A stretch of DNA of 64,000 nt from Sepioteuthis lessoniana (lineage: Eukaryota > Mollusca > Cephalopoda > Myopsida > Loliginidae), in the NCBI GenBank assembly GCA_963585895.1, contig OY757934.1, forward strand, positions 46,162,555 through 46,226,554, given 5' to 3'. Positions 54,673-63,945 of this stretch are shown piece after piece (the stretch's first letter is position 1; every line of letters begins with the position of its first letter). Both the position numbers and the translations under genes were made by a program. The notes below the pieces were generated by a model. It was not told where the DNA came from and did not search any database. It worked only from the letters and a program-made list of their open reading frames with translations.

Positions 54673-55017
54673 TTATTTATCTGTGCTGCTGTTTATATAA
54701 ACCTCTAAGATAGGCATGCGCAATGAGCATGCGCAGTGAGAACGCGTTGCCTGATAGTCATCTTGAATGTTCATTAATAAAAGCAATGTGTTAATAAATG
54801 GGCTCGTCTGGTTTTTGACAGAATCAATGAAAATGAATGATTTTACGAGAGAAATTGTGTAAAAGATTTTGCCAACACCTGTAATTTCTCTTTTCGCTTT
54901 ATTTATCACTACTCTAACCAGCTCACAGCCTTCCCGGAAGACTAAATATTTGAATGAGTCGACGTTTGATGAATAATCTGGTATCTTTTTTTCTATCGAA
55001 ATGGGGGCAGAGTTCAA
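54673..55017 (-). CDS. 114-codon frame, unknown product
   Basis: An ATG-started frame with mixed composition (six Cys/Trp-type constrained residues only), one hydrophobic stretch (SLVKSFIFIDS) and a Cys-containing C-terminus (SHCACSLRMP). It is not derived from any repeat family identified here. The downstream end overlaps a doubled GCATGCGCA motif (54714-54722, 54727-54735). It could be a decayed transposon gene or chance. Confidence 0.2.
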   Translation of the reverse strand: MNSAPISIEKKIPDYSSNVDSFKYLVFREGCELVRVVINKAKREITGVGKIFYTISLVKSFIFIDSVKNQTSPFINTLLLLMNIQDDYQATRSHCACSLRMPILEVYINSSTDK

Positions 55018-55059
55018 TTCTGCGTTATGGCTTGTTTCTAGATTCGTGTTCTACAGCAG

Positions 55060-55770
55060 TATGTTTTCACTTAACACCTCTACGAGCAGTAGGTGACACA
55101 AGATCAATTTTTAAGCAGAATAACGTAGGTTTCTTTTCAGAATTTTCCTTCTCCTAGATTGATTGCCTAACCAAGGCTTCGAAACAGTGTATATCCTATT
55201 ATTTTTCTATAGATGAGACGGGTTGAGAACACATGGGTTTACACATTTGCCAGAAGCCTTTGCGCAAAGAGAAACGGAAACACATCATCAAAGATTTGAA
55301 CTCAAATTGTTATATATTGCCCCTCGACCGAGCCGTCAATCAAGAAATGCATCTGTCTAAATAAGCGGAGGAACAGCGGTGGCAGGTGTACGTGAGACAA
55401 TTATATAACCAGGAGCCACAAACGGCTTGGGTCAGTTCCAGTTGGAGTTGGAGTCAGTTGGGGACAAGATGCCGAATTGAGAGCCAGCGGCAGACAGAGG
55501 GCTTTTGGCCCTCAGTGACCCACGGTTGAGTAGCCCAGCCAGAATGCGAAAGAAGAGCTGCTATAGTCAGAAGAACTTTGGGTCAATATATAGCAGTCTG
55601 TCCCCGTCTCCAACTCACCTCACACACACAACCAACATCAACCCTTTCGAGAATAAAGTGTGAGAGATTATATTTTTATAAAGTTCGTTCATTGAAGCCG
55701 TCATTATGGTTAACTATGTTTCCGCTTATATTTGTATATGAGTGCGGCTATACAACAAAATCGTCAATTT
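55060..55770 (-). repeat. SINE-B copy split by LTR-alpha
   Basis: 55085-55307 holds minus-strand SINE-B up to the box B region ('gatttgaactcaaat'). The LTR enters exactly there. Only a few bases of the head are recognisable after 55761. Confidence 0.75.
55308..55757 (+). mobile_element. Solo LTR, LTR-alpha family, TSD AAAT
   Basis: 450 bp, TGTTATATATTG ... CTATACAACA, flanked by AAAT at 55304-55307 and 55758-55761. AATAAAGTGTGAGAG at about 55652 matches the polyadenylation region of 41762-42435. About 200 bp shorter than the other family members, mainly in the 5' half. Confidence 0.88.
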
Positions 55771-55930
55771 AAATTCTTCCAACGATAAATATTACTCAAA
55801 GTACGTTTACAGTAGTGTAATGTCGGAGTAAGTGTCGAACATTTTTGCATAATATAATAACGTAATATATGATGTTAGCTTAATGTAATAACAATTTGAC
55901 TGTGAATCAGGTCAAAACTGAACCACTAAA
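55758..55930. other. AT-rich spacer
   Basis: Nothing recognised beyond the SINE-B remnant. Confidence 0.4.
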
Positions 55931-56392
55931 CTGAGACGAACTTTTTATCATTAAGGGTTTTCGGACTATTGTCTTCATCTTTATTGTTATTTCCACAACG
56001 TTTTGGCCGATATGTTCTCCGGCCTTCTTCTGGTGTTTGTCGATCTCGGCAATCTTCTCGGAACTTCGAACTACGTCCTTTATTGAATCCACTGGGGTCA
56101 CCTATTCTGATTCCATTTGTCATAACCGGGTACAAGTGTTAAGTATTCCTGTATTTTTACTCGCCTGCAGTCAGGATTGAACCTGCAACCTCCAGATGAT
56201 TGTCTCCTTTGAAGATTAGGGAACCAATGCCTATAACTGTTACGCTATGTGTCCTACAGAAGGTTCCCGAGTTCGACAAACACCTGAAGTAGGCCGGAGA
56301 ACATATCGGCCGAAACGTTGGGTAAATAACAATAAAGATGAAGACAATAGTCCGAAAACCCTTAATGATAAAAATCATCAAGCTTCGTCTCA
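55931..56392. mobile_element. Second Penelope-like inverted repeat, decayed hammerheads
   Basis: Arms at 55931-56064 (minus) and about 56261-56392 (plus). The plus arm shows CTGAAGT, stem II GGCCG...CGGCC, GAAAC and GTTG. The minus arm shows AGAAGA, the same perfect stem II and AAAAC. Each arm has one damaged core element and the two together suggest CTGAAGA...GAAAC. The spacer (56130-56258) holds a minus-strand tRNA-like head with box B GGTTCAATCC. Confidence 0.6.
56130..56258 (-). repeat. tRNA-like SINE head between Penelope arms
   Basis: The minus strand has 'catagcgtaacagttatagg' as the box A region and GGTTCAATCCTG as box B, but none of the SINE-A or SINE-B bodies. It may belong to another SINE family or be a decayed tRNA copy. 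Confidence 0.55.
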
Positions 56393-56504
56393 GAAATTTA
56401 GACAATTGAGACGAACTTATTTTCTTGTGCTTCAAATTGTATTAATATTTTGTCTTTGATTGTCGTGTCAGACAGAACTCATCTTTATTTTCAGTTTTAG
56501 CTTG

Positions 56505-56740
56505 GTTCAGTTTCTTTGTTTAATAGCATATAACCATTTAATGACAAAGCCATCCTTAAAGAAAGACAGTAGTGGTACAATTTAACCCATAGCTGTGGGT
56601 GAAGATAAGGGAGTTACTACCTTTCCCAAGATTGTCAGTTATAAAGCGAACGTAATTCTGGAAATGGAGTTCGAACTCGTTCCTACAATGTTGTAATCTA
56701 GTATGTCAGCCACAGCGGCAGAGTTTTAGGGCACCTCCGG
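56505..56740 (-). repeat. Rep-D copy, near full length
   Basis: Tail (AAACTGAACC side, stem-loop mutated), 'cagtagtggtacaatttaac' block, 'tgtagg' head with box B-like 'gagttcgaactcc'. Confidence 0.8.
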
Positions 56741-56755
56741 CAGTGATATAGAATT

Positions 56756-57201
56756 GTAACGTAATGGCCGAGGGATTTCGGTTCATGCCTTTGAGTTTAG
56801 TTTGGCTGAGTACCTTTCGGCTGAGCACATGGGTTAGTTTGGTGCAACATTGAGGCAGGTGTTAACGCGAGCGGACGGAGGTGTCACTTAGAGATGTCAC
56901 AATAGTCCAAGACGAAACGGGTGATGGAGTGCGAGTGACGTCACGCAGCGGAAGCGCGCAGAGGTTTGTGGAGAATTGAAAGAAAGTTAGGAAGTTGAAT
57001 ACTAGACGCCAAGCGAGGAGGATCGACTTTTGGAGCTCGCAGACGCGAGGCGAATTTGCGCGCCGTAGGTGCCGCACGAGATAGGGGCCAGATAATAAAG
57101 ACAGCATTGCGAGATTGTGTCTCTCCTCCTTATGTTGAAACCTTTAACTCTAAGTTAATAAAAAGGTTTCGTACCTGAACAAGAAGTCGTTACGTATTTT
57201 C
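56756..57201 (+). mobile_element. Solo LTR, LTR-beta family, TSD GAAT
   Basis: Begins TGTAACGTAATGGCCGAGG, flanked by GAAT at 56752-56755 and 57202-57205. Carries AATAAA at about 57095. The last bases read TTTTC rather than ending in CA, so the 3' terminus is mutated or the boundary is off by one. GC-rich U3, including 'gtgacgtcacg' (CRE-like) at about 56936. Confidence 0.75.
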
Positions 57202-57205
57202 GAAT

Positions 57206-57435
57206 TTTGAGATTCCTATGTTCTTTATATGTTCTATAGTAATGAACATTATATGTCCATTTCGCACATGGCAGTATCTAGCGTTAATTGTGAATATGGT
57301 ACAGTATGAAAGTGCAAGGATATACAAAATGCCAATTTCTTCAATTCTAGCGAGCTGGTATTTGTTTGGTGCTTTGGATTTTGAAACCAACCTTAGAGTG
57401 GGTTTTGCTGTGGGTTTTGTATGTCATTGAGACAG
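57206..57435. other. Spacer with 70-codon hydrophobic frame
   Basis: 57218-57430 is open but AT-driven and shows no motif. Confidence 0.4.
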
Positions 57436-57439
57436 TTTC

Positions 57440-58398
57440 GTTTGGTTGGTTTTTTTTGGCATATCAACCCTTTTAGGTTATTTAATGCCAAATCCTGTTT
57501 ATTCATATATATCATATATATATAATTTGTAAACACTTTTTGTAGATAACATTTCTAAATGAGCCTGCGCTCATTTGCTAGTACACAGTTTTATGGTTTC
57601 AAGTATTGCTCAGTAACAGTTAGGATCAGTCATGTTTGTACATATATAAATAGATATACATATGATTTTTAGGTGAATAGTTTGTAGGTAATTTCATTTT
57701 AAAATTAGTTGGAACTAATTTGTTTGCACTCGAATATTGCAATTGTTTCTACACAGTTAAATATTTCAATTATTGCTATCCAACACTTACAATTTTTATG
57801 AATATTAATCATTTTTTTGCAGATAGTTTAGTGGTTTCCAATGCATTTTTAATGTAAAGTCCTTTTCCAATGCATTTTTATAGTAAAATCATTTTCCAAT
57901 CAGTTTTTATTATAAAATCATTTCCAATGCATTTATATAGTAAAATCATTTCCAATGCATTTTATGATAAAATCATTTCCAATGCATTTTTATAGTAAAA
58001 TCATTTTCCAATGCATTTTTGTAATAAAATCATTTCCAATTCATTTTTATAGTAAAATCATTTTCCAATGCATTTTTATAATAAAATCATTTCCAATGCA
58101 TTTTTATAGAAAAACCATTTCCAATGCATTTTTATAGTAAAAATCATTTCCAATGCATTTTTATAATAAAATATTTTTCCAAGTATTGCTATTTAACATT
58201 AATTATTCTACTGAACACAATTCATTTTCATACAGACTAATGGTTCCAAGTATTGCTAACAATTCAATTCAGTTTTTTAGACACAGTTAAATGATCAAAT
58301 AGTTCTATTTCTAACAATTTAATTTTGCCCAAGTCATTTGTTTGTACACAGTTTAGATGGTCAAACAGTTCTATTTGACCCATAGATAGGACCCTATC
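57440..58398 (-). repeat. Rep-C, long copy with expanded interior
   Basis: The minus strand runs from 'ctatctatgggtcaaatag' (58398 side) through interior units to the stem-loop tail ('ggcatatcaaccctttta', 57460) and AACCAACC. The head is missing beyond 58398. A minisatellite has expanded inside it. Confidence 0.8.
57838..58190. repeat. Minisatellite, about 27-bp unit, about 13 copies
   Basis: The unit is 'ttccaatgcatttttatag' plus 'taaaatcatt', with A/G/T substitutions and 1-2 base length changes between copies. The palindromic ATGCAT lies in each unit. Confidence 0.93.
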
Positions 58399-58399
58399 A

Positions 58400-58665
58400 G
58401 AGACGGTCACACGCGAGGGTTAGAATTTTTTTAAATGTGTTTGTCAGAGAGTAACCGACGGAAAAAGATGACTTAAATTTTGGAGATAACGAAAGCTCTC
58501 CCCCCCCCACTATTGAGGGTGGGTTGCAAAAGACCTTTGATCAATTCGAGAAAAGCACTTGATGTCTCCCTGTTTTTGGGACCAGTCCAGAGGGAGTTTG
58601 AAACAATAATAATAAAGTGAGTGGTATTTTTTCAGTGAACACGTGTCTGACTTTTTCCTTTCTTA
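58400..58665 (+). other. LTR-like fragment with poly(A) signal
   Basis: 'aataataaagtgagtggtat' resembles the polyadenylation region of LTR-alpha, and a C-run and GGTTG segment precede it. Termini and a TSD were not found. Confidence 0.35.
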
Positions 58666-58904
58666 TGAACTCGTCTTCGTCTCTTAATTTCAACTATATC
58701 CTTAAAAACATTTCGATCTGACCGTCCCCACAATTTACCTCTTGGTATAAAATAGCTCTAGACCGGTTGACGTGAAATTAAATAAATCGACCTATCACCT
58801 CGTCTTTGTCTCAGCCGATTTCCTTCGAAACTGTGCAACACCACAAGATGAGTAGAGGAACTTAATATTAATATCACTCTTTATCATTTGTGTATATGCA
58901 CCCC
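58666..58904. other. Unassigned spacer
   Basis: No feature recognised. Confidence 0.4.
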
Positions 58905-59190
58905 TACCCCTCCGAACAAGCAGGATGTGACGCAAGGTCATTTTTATGCGGAGTTTAACAGGTTTGAATTCAGAGTTTTCCTTTTAGACTGGTTCATATA
59001 CCAAGGTTAAAGATCCCAGTCTGCCCTGATATTTACCCATAGCTGGAGGAAGAATAATTGGAGTCATACCTTTCTTAAGGATATTAGTGCTATGTAAAAT
59101 ATATTGCAGTCTTGTCCAGGATTTGAACTCAGATCACCGTGTCCATTTCTTTCGACAGTATCCATTGCACCAAAAACGCCTCCTATCATA
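58905..59190 (-). repeat. SINE-B copy, full length
   Basis: The minus strand runs from the head ('ttggtgcaatggatactgt', box B 'tgagttcaaatcctgg') through the body to 'catcctgcttgttcggag'. Confidence 0.88.
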
Positions 59191-59619
59191 TGTGTAATGC
59201 ATATGTATTAACTTTCAGTACAAGCAATGAAAGTATATGTCTGAGTACTTCTGAACAAGACTGCTCCTACCCGCCGCCAATAAGAAAACATTTTTTAGCA
59301 AATCTTTTGTTGTTTCGTGTTCAGAACATTTTCTACTGAACCAATTTTTCAGATTTGAAAATATTGGTTTTCTCTAGTTGTAGCGTCAATATACAATATC
59401 AATACATGTTCGGAGCCATCTCTGACTTTCTGACATGTATATACTTGAATATTGTTTTCCTTAATTTTAGTTTCAAATATCAACTTCGAAATTTTACCCA
59501 TGCTGGTGTGTACAGGCATGTCAGAAATACATTGTATATATACAATAAACAGGACATCAAGAAAATTTTCGTGTTCCAGCAAAGTGAAAACAAAAGAAGG
59601 CGAAAAGATATATTTGTTT
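59191..59619. other. No recognised gene
   Basis: Overlapping frames of 113 (-) and 101 (+) codons exist at 59349-59690, but both run into the Rep-C tail and neither has a motif. Confidence 0.4.
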
Positions 59620-60042
59620 GGTATGGTTTGGTTGGGTTTTTGGCACATCAACCATTGTAAGTTATTTAATGCAAAATCCTGTTTATACAAATATATTAGA
59701 TATATGATTTTGTAAACACCTTTTGAGTTCTTTTTGAACCCAGTTAAATGGTTTCAAGTATTGCTATATAACAGTCTCAATTTAAGATCAGTCATTTGTT
59801 TGCACACAGTCTGTTCTATTTGACTCAAAGATAGGACCCGAGCAGGTGCTACCACTCCAGTTACAGTTGACCTAGGAACAATAGTAATGAAGAGTTACTC
59901 CACATTCCCCAAATCTCCAAGGCTGGAGCCTCGCTATGACATAGTTTAATGTCATAACAGGACACTCTTTAGGTAAGGGGTCTTATCCCTCTGCAAAGAT
60001 GCAGTTGGTGTATTCTACAGCTCCAGCCGAATGGGCTGACAA
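59620..60042 (-). repeat. Rep-C copy, complete, short
   Basis: The minus strand starts near 60040 (GCCCATTCGGCTGGAG), passes head, two interior units, stem-loop (59645-59675) and tail AAACCATACC. About 420 bp. Confidence 0.85.
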
Positions 60043-60720
60043 ATATTTGGATGTTGCCTGAGAGCTGAAAAAGCGGGTGAACATGACGGTGACGGTGATG
60101 CCACTTGTAATTGGAGTCCCTGAAAGATTCCCAAAGGCCTAGAAAAGATGAGTTCTGAAAACCTGAGGAAACTTACTGCCGCTCAGAATTCAGTGAGAAG
60201 ACCACTAGTTATGTAAAATATACAGATGCAGGGAAATACGAAACACTGACGACTCTCCGTTGTTCAGGTACGAAACGTTTATTAACTTCTTGACTTGTTT
60301 TTCGACACGAGGAGAGAGACACACAATTTTTACTATGCTGACTGTACTATCTGACCCAACAAACGCGCTGCGCATCTCGTAGCCACCAGCTGGACTGGCC
60401 CGGCCCAGAGTCGGATCTCAACTAACGTCTTTTTCAACATCACCAAATTCTCAGCCCATCGCTTTCCGGGCATGATGTCATTCACACCCCAGTCCCATTT
60501 ACTATCTGGGGTTTTTATTATGACATTTGTGATTGTCGTATCCTCTGCGCACGAGCGTGAACTGTACTCAATGTCTGTGCACCTGCACTAAAAACCGAAT
60601 AGTTCAAAGCCTAACCAAACCGAATGATAAAATATAATTTACGAAAAATGATTGATATAAAAAAATCATTCCGTAATTATCTAACAGTTAGAGATCGAGG
60701 AAAAAACTCGTAAGGAGTAA
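60043..60720 (+). pseudogene. LINE-X 3' end split by LTR-beta
   Basis: 60043-60211 and 60691-60720 together form a LINE-X 3' end ('gaagaccactagttagagat' across the junction corresponds to 'aagaccatcagctaacactg' in other copies). Coding part: the NMTVTVMPLVIGV-type motif near 60075-60115. Confidence 0.75.
60212..60686 (-). mobile_element. Solo LTR, LTR-beta family, TSD GTTA
   Basis: 475 bp, TGTAAAATATAC ... TTATCTAACA, flanked by GTTA at 60208-60211 and 60687-60690. The central part is homologous to 1672-2238 and 56756-57201. Confidence 0.88.
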
Positions 60721-60995
60721 AATAATTATACAAACCACTAAATGAAAATAAAAGAAAATAAAAACATAGACAAATACTTGGAATTTGCCAAAAAAGAAAT
60801 CCGTTGAACATGAGGGTGAAGGTGTTGCCAGTTGCAGTCGGTGCACTAGGAACGGTCCCCAAAGGCCTGGAAATCACAGTATTAAGATCTGCTAGAATAC
60901 TGAGAAGAACCCAAGGACGTGATCAGACTTACTGTCACGCAGGCTCTAGATATAAAAACGAAACCTCGTAAGGAGTGAAATAGCCATATCTTCTT
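60715..60995 (+). pseudogene. LINE-X 3'-terminal copy
   Basis: C-terminal motif at 60805-60870 (NMRVKVLPVAVGALGTV in frame), an internal deletion, then the 3' UTR 'aaacctcgtaaggagtgaa'. Tandem with the preceding copy. Confidence 0.72.
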
Positions 60996-61483
60996 CTGGG
61001 TTCTGTTAGGTCTGAAGACCTGTTAGCTGGTCATCATTGTCATCACTTGTATTTTGAACAGAAGAAAGTCTTCTAAATTGGAAGTCACAAAAATGAGTCG
61101 CAAAAAACGGAAGCAATCTGGTTCAGATATCCCTAAGTCTATACCCACCATCACACCAGATGATATGCGAGTGAAATTAATGACCGTACTGATCTAAAAT
61201 AGTTCAGGAGAATTCATTAAATCATTAAGCTTAAAAGCAAAAAATAATTAGGCAAAATAATTTATAATAATTAATAGAAGGTGTTTTCTTATAAATAATT
61301 TATAATTGCTTCTGTAAAAAAAAAAGAAAAAAAGAAGTCTGCATAATTCCAGAAACTGTGTGAAAAACGGACGTTTCATGTTACTGGATATTTTAAGGCA
61401 ATCACAGTAATTAGATTGATAATAAATTCAGCAGAGAGAAGTAAATAACAATGAGAAAGTGACAAAAAGGAGATGTAAAAAAA
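60996..61483 (+). other. Spacer with a 34-codon small frame at 61093-61197
   Basis: The small frame starts ATG in an AAAATG context and begins MSRKKRKQSGSDIP, with a nuclear-localisation-like KKRK. It is Pro/Thr-balanced rather than AT-driven and ends TAA. It could be an isolated exon or the start of a decayed element gene. The rest is AT-rich without features. Confidence 0.25.
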
Positions 61484-61548
61484 GGAAGAAGAAGAAGAAG
61501 AAGAAGAAGAAGAAGAAGAAGAAGAAGAAGAAGAAGAAGAAGAAGAGA
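61484..61548. repeat. (GAA)n microsatellite
   Basis: About 21 units, followed by a purine-rich stretch to 61850. Confidence 0.96.
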
Positions 61549-61837
61549 TATATTAAATCTAAGTATAACAGTAAAATTGAAAAACAAACGAGGGAGAAGG
61601 GAAAATAAAGCTAAAAGTGAGATGAAAAATGAGAAGAATTAAGAAGAAGAAAACAGACATAATGAATTATAAAAGAGAAACTGTAGAAGATGAGAAGGAG
61701 GTGAAAGAATAGAAGAAGGAGATTATATTGAAGGCAGTTTTGAAGGAGAATAAATAAACAATAAATTTGAGAGAGAAAGAAAGGAGTAAAAAGTGATAAA
61801 TCTACGGCAAAGACGAGATACAATGTCAAAGAGAAAG
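61549..61837. other. Purine-rich spacer
   Basis: Strong A/G bias on the plus strand. The 83-codon minus-strand frame is Phe/Leu-rich because of this bias. Confidence 0.6.
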
Positions 61838-62043
61838 GTTTGGTAACTTTGTTCAAAGGCATATCAACCTTTGTGAGTTATTTAATATAAAAGTTATTCT
61901 TATAGAATAAAAGCAGCGATACTATTTAACCCATGGTTGTTCTTACCTTTACCAAGGGTGCTAGTCCAAAATTGAACATATTAGTGTAACGATAGTTTGA
62001 ACTCGGTTCCTTTGAGACCGCAGTTCAGTATTTTAGCTATAAA
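61838..62043 (-). repeat. Rep-D copy, near full length
   Basis: The minus strand has a head with box B-like 'accgagttcaaactatcg', the 'atgggttaaatagtatcgc' block and the stem-loop AACTC-acaa-AGGTT tail. Confidence 0.85.
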
Positions 62044-62196
62044 AGAAAGGATGGTTGGTTGGTTGGTGTTTTATGGGATAATCTTTGTGGGTTATTTAAT
62101 GCCAAATCATGTTTTTATATACGTTTATATGATTTGTTAGCAAATAGTTTGCTGGTAATCTTATTTTCAAACAAGTTGTTAGGGCTCATTGTTTGC

Positions 62197-62630
62197 TGGT
62201 TGGTTGGTTGGGTTTTATGTAGGTTATTTAACGCCAAATCCATTTTTGTGTAAATAATCTGTTCTATTTAAAACAATTCAGTTTAGCATAAGTACAGTTT
62301 AATTGTCAAAAACATTTCTATTTCAGACTATTCAAGCAGTTATATGAAACAATTCAGTTAAGTGTAAATACAGTTTTAATTTCGAATAACAGTTCTATTT
62401 CAAATAATTCAGTCAAGCATAAGCACACAGTTTAAATGTAAGTACGGTTTAATAGTCAAAAACATTTCTATTTCAAGCTATTCAGTTTTAATTCAAACAA
62501 TTCAGTTTAGCATAAGTAAGCTGTTAGTTCTATTTAACCCATAGATAGGGCCCTATGAGGTGCTACCACACCGGGCCAGAGTGGACCTGGGAGCAGTCAG
62601 TGTATTCTACAACCCCAGCCGACTGGGCAA
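62197..62630 (-). mobile_element. Rep-C insertion, 434 bp, TSD TCATTGTTTGC
   Basis: TCATTGTTTGC at 62186-62196 and 62631-62641. The minus strand starts TTGCCCAGTCGGCTGGGG and ends with stem-loop and AACCCAACCAACCAACC-type tail. A large part of the head (from 'ctgcagagg' to 'ctcc') is missing, so this is an internally deleted subtype. Confidence 0.93.
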
Positions 62631-62721
62631 TCATTGTTTGCACTCGGTTACATAGTTTCAAGTATTCTTGTCTAACACTAATAATTTTATTAAAATTAAT
62701 CATTTGTTTGCACACAATTAA

Positions 62722-63389
62722 TTGCCCAGTTAGCTGGGGCTATAGAATACACCGACTGCACCTCTGTAGAGGGGCAAGACCCCCTCCCCCAATGAGTGTC
62801 CTGGATGTGACACTAAACAATCTGATAGTGAGGTTTCAGTAATGCTGAGGCTTTTGGGGAATGCGGAACACCCCTTCATTGTCATTGCTCCCAGGTCCAC
62901 TCTGGCCCGGAATGGTGGTACCTGATAGGGCCCTATCGATGGGTTAAATAGTACTAACGGCATACTCATGCTAAACTGAATTGTTTGGCTAAACTGAATA
63001 GCTTGAAATAGAAATGTTTTTGACAGTTGAACTGTACTTACATTTATGCTAAACTGAATTATTTAAAATGGAACTGTTTTTTGACATTGAAACAAACTGT
63101 ACTTACACTAAACTGAATTGTTTAACATAGAACTGTTTTGACATTTACTGTGTGTAAAAAAAATCTGTACTTATACTAAACTTGATTAACTGAATTGGAA
63201 ATGCTTGACTAAACTGAATAGATGGAAATAGAAATATTTTTTACAATTAAACTTACATTTAATCTGTGTACTTATGCTAAACTGAATAGTATGAAATAGA
63301 ACTGTTTACATAAAAATGGATTTGGCGTTAAATAACCTGCAAAGGTTGATATGCCATAAAACCCAAACAACCAAACCAAACCAAACCAA
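62722..63389 (+). mobile_element. Rep-C insertion, 668 bp, TSD GCACACAATTAA
   Basis: GCACACAATTAA at 62710-62721 and 63390-63401. Starts TTGCCCAGTTAGCTGGGG, full head, about six interior units, stem-loop 'ttaaataacctgcaaaggtt' and tail ending AACCAAACCAAACCAA. The longest intact Rep-C in the window. Confidence 0.95.
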
Positions 63390-63589
63390 GCACACAATTA
63401 AATAGTCTCAAATATTATTACCTAATGCTAATAAGATTATTTTATATTAATTATTGGTTTGTACATTGTTAAATGGATTTAAGCATTGTTATTTAACATT
63501 AGTAATTCTATTTAACAAACTGTAGCATAAATAATTTAGACACAATTGTATGGTTTCAAATAATACTACTACTAATAATAATAGGACTT

Positions 63590-63945
63590 TGACATACATA
63601 CGGATCACCTAATCTCGGCCAGAAAACCAGACCTAATAATAATCAACAACAAAAAAAGAGAATTTGCAAAATTGTCGACTTTGCTGGCCCGGCTGACCAC
63701 AGAATATAACTGAAAGAATGTGAAAAGAAGGATAAGTATCTTGACCTTTTTAGAGAATTGAAAAAAACTATGAAACATGAAGGTGACAATTATATCAATT
63801 GTGATTGGTGTTTTTTGGTACAGTAACTAAAGGCCTATCAAAGGTATTGGAGGACTTGGAGGTTGGAGGACAAGTGGAGACGCTGATGTGAAAAACTGTA
63901 AAGGAATACATAATAATGATAATAATAACAATTTATAATACTACT
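63590..63945 (+). pseudogene. LINE-X 3'-terminal copy
   Basis: 'cacctaatctcggccagaaa' (LISARKPD segment) to the KLWN-type motif (here KKTMKHEGDNYINCDWCF after a frameshift) at 63755-63815, a deletion, and the short (AATAAT) tail. 'gttggaggacaagtggagac' then jumps straight to the 3' UTR. Confidence 0.72.

Larger units (their letters stand above)
62048..63590 (-). repeat. Host Rep-C copy receiving two younger Rep-C insertions
   Basis: The minus-strand tail (62050-62110, TTGGTTGGTTGG and stem-loop) and interior units continue through 62642-62721 and 63402-63590 once two inserts are removed. The interior is of the 'TTTGTTTGCACACAATTAA' unit type. Confidence 0.8.

Noticed and set aside
57838-58190. 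CRISPR-like regular array
   Set aside because: Units are contiguous with no unique spacers; a eukaryotic minisatellite.
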